Position numbers and translations under genes: made by a program. Below the pieces are notes generated by a model. It was given only the letters and a program-made list of their open reading frames with translations. It did no database searches and was not told the DNA's origin. Below are positions 23,476 to 34,230 of a DNA stretch of 64,000 nucleotides, one piece after another. The stretch spans positions 310,001 through 374,000 of the forward strand of contig JAQJZZ010000017.1 of assembly GCA_030077755.1 (NCBI GenBank), in the 5' to 3' direction. The stretch's first letter is position 1; every line of letters begins with the position of its first letter. The DNA comes from Filosporella fistucella (lineage: Eukaryota > Ascomycota > Leotiomycetes > Helotiales).

Positions 23476-25167
23476 ATGCCTTCAGGCCATAATGTAAGCT
23501 TGACTACCCCTCTTCCAACATCAAACCACCCCACTAACAATCCTACAGGATCCAAAGCTTTTGTATGCTATCAACAATATCAATGCATACCATATCGAAA
23601 ATGGGAAGGAGGAGTGTCTTACTCCGGCTGGGGGACAGACATTGTCCTTGTTGATGGTACCAACATCTTCACCCTTCTCAGGTCTATCTTCCGCAGAACC
23701 ACAATCCGCTGCTCCAGAAGAAGATTTCTACCTTCATCTTCATCTGCCACCCGAGCTCGACCTTCCTCTACCTGCGACCACACAAATCTATCATCAACCA
23801 CCAAATAGCTATCTAATTCCACGATGGGACCTCGGTCCAGATAGTGGGGCATTTACAAGGATAGAGTTCCCAGGTGTTGGTAAGGGAAAAGGATCACAAG
23901 AAGATGTCGATACATTTGAGACTATCTTGGCACAATGTACGGCCTTCCTTGAGCGAGCTCCAGCTCCTAAATCAGCTCGTCCTCGAAAAACAAAGTCGGA
24001 GAAAGATCTGCCTATACCTCCATATGACCCATCTGCTTTCAAGCCAGGTGAGGCATATGTTCAAGGTAGTGCCAGTTCTCATGAGGGTGGTCAAATCGTC
24101 TTGATTGATGAGGAGAATGGCAGTGTGGTAGGAGAATTGGGAGAAGGCTTCCATGTTGTTGAGGATAGCAAAATGAAAGCTGGTTCAAAAGGTATATCTT
24201 CCTCCCCGCAATGCCGTCTCAAATCCAAAACTTAAAACTAACCTCAAAAGAAGACCCAGTAGAAATCACTCTCCCCCAAGATGGTTCCCTCAATATTGGA
24301 GTCGCCCCAGCCTCAAACGAGTACCTCGAAATGGCCATGCATCCCGCCTACAAAAATAGCACACTGGTCTCTAAAGCTGCCATGGCCTCTCGTCTCATAG
24401 TCACAACTTCTTCCTACGTCTCCAAAACCTTGCAAACACAAGCAAATACCTTCACCGAGAAGACAAAACCTAATTCTAAGCCTATGACCTTCACACCTAC
24501 AACTCATAGCCGTATCAGAAAAGTGCACACATTCAGTGAAGGAGCTGCTGGCCTAAGCGCAAAGACTGTAGGACAAGTAAGCAAATACGCTCAAAACATC
24601 GGCGCTACACTCGCCAAACGGGGCGAAAGCTCTAGAGCTCATAAAGGCATCGGACCAGATGGAAAGCCAGTAGAAGAGTACAAACCTGGTTTGTTGAATA
24701 AATCCCTCATGGCCTTCTCTACCATCGCAGACGGCATCGATCAAGCTGGTCGAAATCTTCTGGCTTCTACTTCTACGGCCGCTACGACAGTTGTATCGCA
24801 CAAATATGGCTCTGAAGCTGGAGAGATAAGCAAGAGTATCGGTGGCGGTTTCAAGAATGTTGGATTGGTGTATATAGACGCTACAGGTGTCTCACGCAAA
24901 GCTATTGTCAAGAGTGTAGCTAAAGGCATGGTAGTGGGTAAGATGCGTGGAGGTGGTGATTTGGTGGTTGGTGGAGGAGATGGGGGTGTGATATCCGTAG
25001 GACCTGGAAGTACTTATGGTGGTGATAAGAAAGATGATGCTGTTATGAGTGGAGGGAGAGAAAGTCCTGAGGTTGTGGGTTTTGGGAGGGGAAAACCACC
25101 ACCTAGTTATTATAGTGGGAGTGGCGTTGGGGAATCAATTGAGGGGCAGAAAGCTGAGAAGAGATAG
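23476..25167 (+). CDS. spartin/senescence-domain protein
   Basis: Three exons, 23476-23493, 23549-24191 and 24251-25167, give 525 residues in one frame; introns are 55 and 59 nt with CTAAC branches. Exon 1 codes only MPSGHN, then DPKLLYAINNINAYHI. The N-terminal ~230 residues form the variable region seen in fungal spartin-like proteins. From about residue 235 to 430 lies the senescence domain: Ala/Gly/Ser-rich amphipathic helices such as TVGQVSKYAQNIGATLAKR and LLNKSLMAFSTIADGIDQAGRNLL, and GSEAGEISKSIGGGFKNVGLVYIDATGVSRKAIVKS. The family, including human spartin and plant ERD7-like proteins, associates with lipid droplets and membranes and has been linked to lipid transfer or lipophagy. The C-terminus is Gly-rich. 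The promoter carries a TTCTAC tract. Confidence 0.85.
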
Positions 25168-26800
25168 GGCTCATTATTTGGTTTGAGGAGGATAGTGCTA
25201 TGTTCGACGGGTTTGATGGGCTGGAGGTGGGATTTGGATCAAGGTGGAATACAGGATTTACAGGACCAGACGAGAAACGACACTGATGAAACAGAAGAGA
25301 GGAGAGGAAATGGGATATCGGGTTCTGATGCAAAGGGTTAGGTTGAGGAAACATTCCTCTTTCATATCGCTGTTTACGTGCTACTTTGGTTCTTCAAGAG
25401 AGTCTGCGATGCGATGCATTACTTCCTTTCCATTCTTTTCCATTATACACAACGATCTACAATAGAAAAGTTTAATTTCGATTACTTATATCTACGTTTC
25501 CTGGTGATCTTGATATCTTTATTCTATCTACCTATTTATCAGCAATTTATATCTCAGAATAGAATTATACCAATCCTCCACCCCTACCACACCCTCTCTC
25601 TCAAAGCAAAAAGTCCAGCCTCACCTCTTAACTAGAGACCTTGGAAGAAACCCCACATGGGATTTTCAACGTCTGGGTGTTTATTTTAGAGTTGATCTTG
25701 CGCGTTGTTAATGAGATAGATATCTACGCTACTACACCACTACCTCACTCGCAAAATCTGTCATGTGCTGTGTGGTCTTTGTGATCTGGTTTGCTGGTGG
25801 GGAGAGGGAGGGGTAACTAACTAGGTTATTTGAGTTAGGTTGGATCCGGATTTCATTTTGATTTGAATGAGGAAGGGAAGAAATAAGAAGATAGGGAGTG
25901 CTAAAAAGACGTAACTGCTTCGTTTTGGAATTGGGGAGCAAGAGCTGAATATTCATTGATTTAAGAAACTCAAACGCAAGGCAGGCTATCTCTCTCCTAC
26001 CCTGTTTACTAGGATGTTAGTTGCTGTACGAAGTACACAGCATGCACTGGGTGGTTTATACTTTCTAAGTCCCGCGATTCAAACCTCGATCCTACCCCTT
26101 CAAAGCTCGGCTCAAAGACTGGCAATACATGTTTTGGCAGAAGAATTTGTATACCCCTTCCAGGGGAGAAGAGTGCCTAACCTATCTTTCGCACCCAGCT
26201 CTAAAGTAAGATCTCTACCTTGGAGAACTCAAACTAATAGCTGTACCTAGGACAAGATTCCATTTCCATCCTCGTGAGAGTTCAATAACTTAACGAAATC
26301 TTCTGTGATGTGACACTCCTTCTGTTAGAGAATTTTCTGAACTGATTTCTGACCCACACGCAAGATGAAGCTGGGAAAGTGTGAGGAAGGTGTGTAGATT
26401 TTGGTGTGTGTAATGTTTATTTGGTTTGGGGGATGTGAGAATGATCTACATGTTGCACGGTTTCTGATACAAGCCAAGAGGGTAAAAAGATGTTGGTGAT
26501 GAAGGAGGTTGTTGATAGGCTTGCGTGAATTGAGAGGGGGTGGGAAGTTGGGTTGGAAGTAGAGAAGGTACCTGATTGCAGGGCAGAGGAGGGAAGGAGA
26601 AGCGTCGTTGGAGAAGTTGAGGAGCTGTCTTTCCAGCAGGAACTGGACAATGAGAAGACTTACAGGGTCTGGATTAGAATGTCTGCAGCAGTCATTATTG
26701 CTACAAAGGTTCTGGATATTTGAGAAAGAGAATTGGTGGTGGATCTGCTGTGCGGCTGGTATGAGGAATGATTCAGAAGATTCTCGTCAAGTGCGTTTTC
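25168..26800. other. spacer, no gene seen
   Basis: 3' region of the spartin-like gene followed by mixed and T/G-rich DNA. No open frame here has a recognisable product or intron structure. Confidence 0.45.
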
Positions 26801-26843
26801 GCTCGGGGCGGAGAAGATTGGGCAAAATACCAGGAGAGCAAGA

Positions 26844-26879
26844 CAGCAGGAGAGCAGGAGAGCAGGAGAGCAGGAGAGT
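26844..26879. repeat. GCAGGAGA octanucleotide microsatellite
   Basis: About four perfect tandem units of AGCAGGAG. Confidence 0.8.
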
Positions 26880-26929
26880 GGTTTGAAGATAACAGAGATG
26901 GAGGACGATGTTCAGGGAATGGTAACCTT

Positions 26930-27465
26930 GAGATGGAAGCTCCAACTGAGGCACAATTGTGTGTATGGCCATGGATATCCAGTGCTAGGTTGCTTTCTTG
27001 GAAAGGAGAGATTCAATACAGAGTAGGCTGAGTAGGCGGAGTAATTTTCAGGGCAATGGTGATCTTTGGGATAAAAGGTTCGCAAGAGATGTTGTTGTGC
27101 ATGTGGCTATGGATGTTCAAGGTAGCGTGAATGTTTATGCTAATGTTGATTTCTTGGAGGGGAGATATTCAATCCAGGAATTCCATATTCTGTTCAAGAT
27201 ATGGTGTTTTGGTATAGATGTCTCGCAAGAGGAGGTGTTGTGAATGTGGCTGTAGATTTTGATGGTGATGTTGATCCATTGAAGAGCTGATATCTGATTC
27301 AGAACTGCAGAGCATTGTTCAGAGTAGTGGTGAAGATTTGAGAGGGAGGCTCCTTAAGATGTGCACCACCACTGCTCTGTGTATGGAGCCCATGATTGTT
27401 CATGGTGACGTTGTTTCCTTAGAGGATAGATACTTGATATCTTGCAATCAAAAATAGAATGCAGA
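26930..27465. repeat. degenerate ~140-bp tandem array, four copies
   Basis: A recurring block (TATGG/GTGGCT..., then GTTGATTTCTTGGAG, then GATATTCAATCCAG-like) can be aligned at about 26983, 27139, 27263 and 27402, so the periods are roughly 157, 125 and 139 bp. Copies are clearly diverged. The array lies just downstream of the octanucleotide microsatellite and upstream of a second, shorter-period array. Confidence 0.6.
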
Positions 27466-27475
27466 AGGTGATTTA

Positions 27476-27690
27476 GTGAGTCACGCAAATAACATCAGTC
27501 AAGGCGAGAGTAAAAATGTAGAAGGTGAGGGAGTAGAGATTTGCTTGAGTCACACAAATCACGTCAATCGAGGCGAGAGAGGAGCTGCGGAAGGTGAAGT
27601 TATTGACAGTCTCATCACATCAATCAAGGCGAGAGTAGAAATTCAGAAGGTAAAGCTGTTGACATTCTCAAATCACATCACTCATAGCAC
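27476..27690. repeat. degenerate ~65-bp tandem array, three copies
   Basis: Units start near 27479, 27553 and 27610 and share AATCACATCAATCAAGGCGA-like cores, then GAGTAGA and TAGAAGGTGA-like parts. Spacing is about 55-75 bp. Confidence 0.6.
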
Positions 27691-27996
27691 AAAAAGAGTC
27701 TAGACAATCTTCAATTCCCAATTCCTAAGGGTATTCCCCAATCTAGGTAAACACTTAAACGCCAACCACTAAAGGTCCCAGCACTTGGGATTCAATCGTG
27801 GATATGCACCGAGATATGCATCCGTGGTATTTCCCACCGTTAAACGCCCACGCTCAATATGCAGAATGAGCTTGCTAAATCAAATGCCCGCTCCTATGAT
27901 GCTCCCCAAAGTTATGCCCGTAAACGCCAAATAAATGCATGCTATCCATGCCCATCATATCTTCTAGGAAAGATTATGTACCCATTTTCCAGTGAC
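27691..27996. other. 3' region of the OTU gene
   Basis: About 300 bp between the tandem arrays and the OTU stop codon. Nothing coding is seen. Confidence 0.4.
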
Positions 27997-29149
27997 TTAG
28001 ATGAATAACTTCTTCATCGAAACTCCTTCCTCCTTCAAATCGAGATTTGGAATGTTGGCCAGTTCCTTCTCTTCCGCCTCCTTGCGAGATTTTTCGGCTT
28101 CCTTCATCTTGCGATATGGTCGTTTGCAAGGTCCTTGAATCCCCTCTTCGTCGTCGGTATCGATGTCACGAGCGATGCTGAAAGAACCAGATTGAGAGGA
28201 TTGAGAAGGGATGGTACTTGGTGTGCTGGGGATAGAAGATGGAGTCGAGGATGGTTCTTCGAGAAGTTGAGAGACGGTATTATCGACATTGCAGCCGTTT
28301 TCTTGAAGAGCTTTGGTGATAGTGACTTCATCGACGAAGTATGGGATTGAAGTACCAACAGATTTGACCATCCAATCTTGTACCTTCTTCGTGTTGCTAG
28401 TTGGCTCAGCCCTGTTTGCCTTGACGGCGGCAGCCTTGTCCTCAGCATCAAGGGGAGTAACAACAGGTTTGACGTCCTTGGAGTTGTCATCGATGTTGCG
28501 TACAGAGGAGTAATGCTCCCAGTCCTGTAAAAAGTATAAGTAAATTTTCTGCGGGCGAAAGGGGAATTGACTTACGTGACGAGCGAGGTAGATCATTGGA
28601 AGTTCAGTATTGTCCTCTTCACCCCAAATAGTGACATCGCCTTCCTTGGAGAAGACGCGGACATTGCATTTGAAGTGTTTCGCAAATGCCATGATCTCAA
28701 GGTTATCACCATAAACTCCTGGTTTAGCCATGTTGGTAATGTATGTCTCGAAGTTGTTGTCAATTTCTTGTTCAGTTGGTCCAACTTGATTTGCGGCAGA
28801 AACAGCAACGTTTTTTCTCTTGGGATTGCGACGTTGTCCACCACCGGTATTGACATGGATGAAGTACTTGTATTCGTTTGGTCTTGCACGAATGTATTGT
28901 ACACAACTGCCCCGGATCTCCTTATTGCCGGATTGGTTGCCATACAATTGATCGGACATTGCTCTGAACATGCAATTGCCTGGAGGAAGACATCATATGT
29001 TAGCATAAATATTTCTATGAGTATGCAAAGGAAAAATGGGTTGTTGGAGGTGGTCGCGTGCACTCACCATCACCTATGATATCAGTTGCCTTGAGCCCGA
29101 GCCGGGCGAGCAAGGGGAAATCAGTCTGTTTGAACTTGCGTCGACCCAT
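27997..29149 (-). CDS. OTU-domain cysteine protease (OTUD3-like deubiquitinase)
   Basis: Three exons, 29149-29068, 28979-28576 and 28524-27997, give 337 residues. The OTU catalytic signature is created across intron 1: IIGDG joins NCMFRA, giving D27, G28, N29 and nucleophile C30. The catalytic His is H166 in HDWEHYSS, just after intron 2. Other OTU landmarks are FETYITNMAKPGVYGDNLEIMAFAKHF and IYLARH. After the OTU domain, residues around FVDEVTITKALQENGCNVDNTV look like the UBA-like helix bundle of OTUD3 relatives, followed by a charged lysine/glutamate tail. It removes ubiquitin from substrates; the substrate is unknown. Intron 2 is 51 nt with no stop in frame, so its retention would only insert 17 residues. 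The start ATG begins MGRRKFKQTDFPLLARLGLK, usual for this group. Confidence 0.9.
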
Positions 29150-30311
29150 TTTGACTGTGTGGAATGTTTGTGAAGTTTTGAAATTTGTATGAAGAAGAGG
29201 ATGTGTTTGAGAAGGAAGTGAGAGTGAGAAGAGGTTTTAGTATGTGGGTGGTTACTATTGTGGTTGGTGAGGAGGGTCGATTCAGTAGGTAGCTATTGTA
29301 ATTCTGACTGACAAGGACACAATAGCAAGACTATGATGCTAATCCTGGTCAATTTTCGCCCTAAGGGTGTGCGATAAGGCACGATAAGGGGTCGGGAGGA
29401 GGGTTATTCCGTAGCCGCTGCACTCTTAGTCAGCTTCTTTCTTTGTAGCCTTGCAGACCAACGGTAGCGAACCAGATTCCGAATTGAGCCAAAATATTCG
29501 ACGAATCAAATGATGCAAATTTGCAGCCTCTAAACCACTTTGAGGATTTTCACCCTTCGTTTTTCGCAGAACCAAGGCAAAAGTCTTGCGCTAGGCCTTT
29601 TTGGTGAGGAAGCAGAAAAGAAGGGCAGTGGAACGATGATGGAACCTCGGTAAGAACAATGGAAGTAGTCTAATCAGTGGAAAATGCAATTCCTAAAAGC
29701 AATGAGATCAGATATGATTCTTGATATTGAAACTCAGGGTCCAATGACGTGAAATCCCGCGATGTAAAAAGAATACGGAAATGCAGCTATTATTGGTCCA
29801 ACAATACTCCCAGCAAGGCATAGCGAGGCTCTTTCCCCTGAAGCTGACACCCTCTCCATGTAAATGCAACATAAAATTGAACTTGAAATTTCTTCTTCTA
29901 TTCCACTTCGCTCTCAATTCTCTCCTGATTTTTATCAAGAAAGAAAAAGAAACTCTTACCTATGCCAATGGCACTTTGCAGCTGATTAAGTAATACTTTC
30001 TTCTCTCGAGCAATGTATGGACAGCCACGGCTTATCCGTCGCCCGCAAGCGGCTTGAGTCGGAGGCGCGATGGAAGAGTGGGGAGGTGGTGGAGGAATTG
30101 ATGCGAATTCGTTGGTTGGAAGGGAATTATGTTGTACGATATTCGGAGGGTTGTGATTCACAGCTTGAATACATATAGAGAGTGCATTTCCTGATTCATT
30201 GTTCACTTTCAAGGCATTCTGTAATAGAGTCATATCTACCCTCCAGGCATTGTTGCAGGCAGTCACAAGTGTATCCTCTGGTTTGAATCGGTATTTGGAA
30301 CACCAGCAAAA
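29150..30311. other. divergent promoter region OTU / D-amino-acid oxidase
   Basis: About 1.2 kb between two divergent genes. A minus-strand open frame at 29898-30356 lacks an ATG start, overlaps the oxidase start and has only low-complexity proline runs, so it is not called as a gene. Confidence 0.5.
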
Positions 30312-31767
30312 ATGCCTAACATTGTGGTCGTTGGGTGAGTTTCTATCTATCATCAATCATGTGAACTTCTCAGCTGACCTTCTCACAGAGCAGGTGTCTC
30401 TGGTCTAACCACTGCTCTCCTCCTTTCCAAGAACCCAGAGTACAAAGTCACAATCATAGCAAAGCACATGCCAGGTGATTATGATATCGAATACACATCT
30501 CCTTGGGCTGGAGCAAATTATTTTCCGTGAGTGATGACGCCACTGTCACCTGATATCAACATATTCAAATGCTCATTGAGATGTTCTTGAATTAGGGTTT
30601 CGAGTAGAGAAGATAGTAGATGGGAGAGAAATACTTGGCCAGAGCTGGCGAGGTTGGCGAGAGATGTACCAGAGGCTGGAATTCATTTTCAAGGTATAAA
30701 GCATGAAGTTTCCCATCATCCTTCTCCCTCGTCATTTCCCTCATCCTTTCCATCATCACTTGTCTTTTTGCCTCATCCTCGCTCCTTTCCCTGCCACTCT
30801 CTAGATCTTCTGCCTTAGTGTCAGCATCCCTACCCCCCTCACACCTCTCCCATCTATTCCCCTTCAAAATATCTTCCTCTTCATTCTCTTCTCACACCAC
30901 ACAACCCCTCAAATCCCACCGCAGCTCTAACACCCCACAGAAGCAATAATTTACAACCGCCTCAAAGACACCCAATCCACCACCGGCCAATGGTTCAACG
31001 AACTCCTCTCCACAACCCCCTGGTTCAAAGACGTCGTCCCAAACTTCAGCGTCATTCCCCAGTCTGATCTCCCAAAAGGCATGGATTCCGGCACTAGATT
31101 TACATCTGTATGCATCAATACCGCCATCTATCTCCCCTGGTTACTATCTCAGTGTTTGAAAAATGGGGTCGTGGTGAAGAGAGCAGTGCTCAAGCATATC
31201 GATGAGGCTTTCTCTCTTCATTCTGTTGGTAAGGAAACAAGCAAAGCAGATCTAGTAATCAACTGCTCCGGTCTCCTAGCTCGAACCCTCGGCGGCGTGG
31301 AGGATAAATCCGTTATCCCCGCTCGTGGACAAATAGTAATAGTCCGCAATGAGACACCAGGGGCAATGTACACCGTCTCCGGGACCGATGACGGCGATGA
31401 AGAAGTTTCGTATATCATGCAGCGTGCTGCAGGCGGTGGAACCATTCTAGGAGGAACATATATGAAAGGGTCTTGGGAAAGTAACCCTGATCCTAATCAG
31501 GCGAATAGGATTATGAAGAGAGCGGTGGAATTGTGTCCTGAATTGACGGGAGGGAAGGGAGTAGAGGGGCTGAGTGTTATTAGACATGGTGTGGGATTGA
31601 GGCCGCTGAGGGAGGGGGGAGTGAGGATTGAGAGGGAGAGGAGGGGTGAGGGGTGGGTGGTACATAATTATGGGCATGGGGGCTGGGGATATCAAGGGAG
31701 TTATGGGTGTTCTGAAGGGGTGGTGGAGTTGGTTGAGGGAGCTTTCGAGGTGAAAGCTAAGCTATAA
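30312..31767 (+). CDS. DAO1: D-amino-acid oxidase, peroxisomal
   Basis: Four exons, 30312-30334, 30389-30526, 30596-30693 and 30941-31767, give 361 residues, the family's usual length. The introns are 54, 69 and 247 nt; the last is long and CT-rich. The N-terminus [20 protein letters not shown] is the FAD-binding Rossmann motif (GxGxxG), interrupted by intron 1. [12 protein letters not shown] is the next conserved block. The C-terminal [17 protein letters not shown] segment matches the DAO signature. The last three residues, AKL, are a type 1 peroxisomal targeting signal. The enzyme oxidatively deaminates D-amino acids to 2-oxo acids, releasing ammonia and hydrogen peroxide, and allows D-amino acids to serve as nitrogen source. 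Substrate preference (neutral versus acidic) was not determined. Confidence 0.92.
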
Positions 31768-32502
31768 GTGGTGGGATGATGGATGAGAAGGGGGGAAAGA
31801 GATGAGTTAGATCTTAGAATGACTTGGTGTTATCACGCTCACTATTCTATATTCTGGATTGAGGTCTTCGAAATAGACTATGTTTTTCGCATGTTTCAGG
31901 AGACTTTGGGACAAGAATTCATATGGATTAAGTCCTACGAGATAGAAAGGATGAGTTGAGAGTCCAGAATGAGAATTCTTCCCCCGCTCAGTACGGCCTT
32001 TATCTGCAAGCCCAACCGTATTGGTCTCAATGATCCGGCTGCTTTTCAAGTCTTAAAAGTCCAAAGTCTTATTGCTCAATCAATCTTTACTAAATTCCAA
32101 TATACTCTAAGAATTTAACGCTACCGAAATTATAGGTTTCTCTTATACTTAGATTTATATTTAAAGATCTCTAATTATTATTTGCTTAATATTTTATTAT
32201 TAAGTCTGTCATGTTTAAATCCAAAAAAGGTTAAGATATTTAACTATATAATTAATATAACAAAGAAAATGGTAATAATATATTTAGGAGAAAGTAAAGA
32301 GGCATATAAGATTCGTATAAGAATTTGGGTTTTATTAGAAGAAGGTCAATAAATAAATATAGCGAAGGTAATAAAACATTATTAATACTCAAGAGGCGAA
32401 CGGAATCTAGGTATTTATATCAAGGGAATTGAAACAACTCGCATTCATATAAATAAGACTTGAAGCAATACCCGAAATAAGAGCCGTTCTACAAGATAGC
32501 TA

Positions 32503-32980
32503 TGCTGCAAAATATCATATACTCGGGAGTAGATTTGATCCTTTTCTCTAAGTACTTATCCGTCGTAGGAATATTGTAGATTCCACCCCGAATATAAGCT
32601 TAAAAAATCACTGCTATAAGCTTCCTTCCAAATGCCTATCCTTCAGACAACTTTCGTAGACTTTTCGCCAGGTGCAACTTGCAACAAAATCTCGTATTTT
32701 GAAAAGTGAACCCACCTATTCATAAATGTCTATTTCTTCAGAGGGCATTCAGATTATTCGACGGATGCAGCTTAGAATAATTTTTACTGCCTAGTGAATG
32801 TATGTCTTTTGCTTCTCCCGACGTTTCCGGGTCTTGTGTCGGACCGGTGCGATATGCAACAAAATCTTGTATAGGAGATGAAACAAGAAACTGAACAGAT
32901 TAAATTTTTATGAAGGTAGTGAGTGGACTTGAATTCGTGGGGGGTTCGATGAAATCGACATGCAACAAAATATGACTGTC
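32503..32980. repeat. dispersed TGCAACAAAAT motif
   Basis: Copies at 32680 (TGCAACAAAATCTCGTAT), 32855 (TGCAACAAAATCTTGTAT) and 32961 (TGCAACAAAATATGAC), with a weaker one near 32503 (TGCTGCAAAATATCATAT). The 32.68 and 32.85 copies extend leftwards through CGCCAGGTGC / GACCGGTGC, so the repeated unit is longer than the motif. Confidence 0.5.
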
Positions 32981-34134
32981 CTATCTTGAAGGCGTACTTG
33001 AGAGAAGTCTAATGTGAGAAGTGATGAGAGGAAATGATAGGTGTAGTACGAATGTTTCAAGGGAGTCACTACTCCTCTGTTTGAGATAGGCGTGACGCCA
33101 TCCATTACTGTAGCCAGTCAGGGAATAGTAGCAAATCTGCCATATTTGATAATATTGTGAAGCCTCAGTGTTGTCGCTCGATGCTTAAAAACCTCACTAC
33201 CAGACTGGATGACCCAATTGAGAGTGGAGAAGTAATATCCGCTTGGCTGCAAATCTGAAAGAGCTCGACACTTTCGAACATAAGATCTACAAATAGCCGT
33301 GCTATCTCCAAGTACTGAGTGATGATAAAATTTGGGTGAGGCTATTTTGTATCATAGGATGTCTACTCCTGAAGTGACAAACATTACATTTCGACGAGCT
33401 GACGAAAGTCAATCTTCATTTGAAGCAATTGTGACCTCTGCTTCGAAGACATTCTACTATGCAGTGACATGGTGAGTCATCCACGGAATCATCATAGTAT
33501 CAAAGTGTTTGAAATAAGCTCTTTGGGATAGGACTAGATGCATGCTGAGCCATCCTACTGCCGGCGTCTGATCTATGAATAGCGCTTGGTATTGAAATGA
33601 CATTTGAATATTCTCAATCCATGTCACTTGACGTTTCAAACTGAACTATTTGATGGCTTAGGTGGATGAAAAAATAAGCAGTTGGGAATATTCCGACGGG
33701 ATGGCTCCGCTGCAGGAGGACCCAGAAATAGAGATGAATCAGGGGCAGCCGAAACACCGCCTCGGTAGAGCGACATGACCAAGAAAGAAAAAAAAAGCTA
33801 GCAACACAACATGAAAGAAAATGGTTATGTGATTCTGCTTGTATGCATCCGTAACTCACTTGAATTTCGGTGTGGAATCCGGAATGAAATAAATTCAAGA
33901 GAATGCCAAGAACCCTTTCCAAACCATTTCGTAATGCAGCACTTTCTTGCTGTTGAGTACTGTACCGATGTACCCGATCGGCTTGCCCAAATATCCGGCT
34001 CGGTGCACTATCTCCAGTTCGGCAGGAGAAGAAACATGCTCAGGGGCAGTGACATCTTATGGAATAGGCACTGGTGACATTTGTAAGTATCATGATTCAT
34101 GAGGCTGACGAGTATGGGGTTGTTCCTGATTATA

Positions 34135-34230
34135 GTTCCGTAGCGCAGTGCTTGATTGTTAATACAAGACTCTCCTATGGTCTCACCCATGAGGGAAAGG
34201 CTCGCATTCGAATCCGATGGCAGTGGAAAC
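34135..34230 (+). pseudogene. tRNA-like relic
   Basis: GTTCCGTAGCGCAGTGC resembles the 5' acceptor plus A box of a tRNA, and 60 nt later CATTCGAATCC resembles a B box. A possible anticodon stem CTCTC/GAGGG flanks an enlarged loop. The T stem does not pair and the acceptor stem pairs only partly, so this is at best a degraded tRNA or tRNA-derived element. Confidence 0.3.

Noticed and set aside
26060..26095. GATTCAAACC-like B box near 26080 considered as a tRNA
   Set aside because: No matching A box, anticodon arm or acceptor stem around it.
26844..27690. Tandem array considered as CRISPR
   Set aside because: Units are degenerate, without constant repeats and unique spacers, and the genome is eukaryotic.
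29898..30356. 152-codon minus-strand frame with a proline run
   Set aside because: Starts on a non-ATG codon, overlaps the D-amino-acid oxidase start in antisense and shows no conserved pattern.
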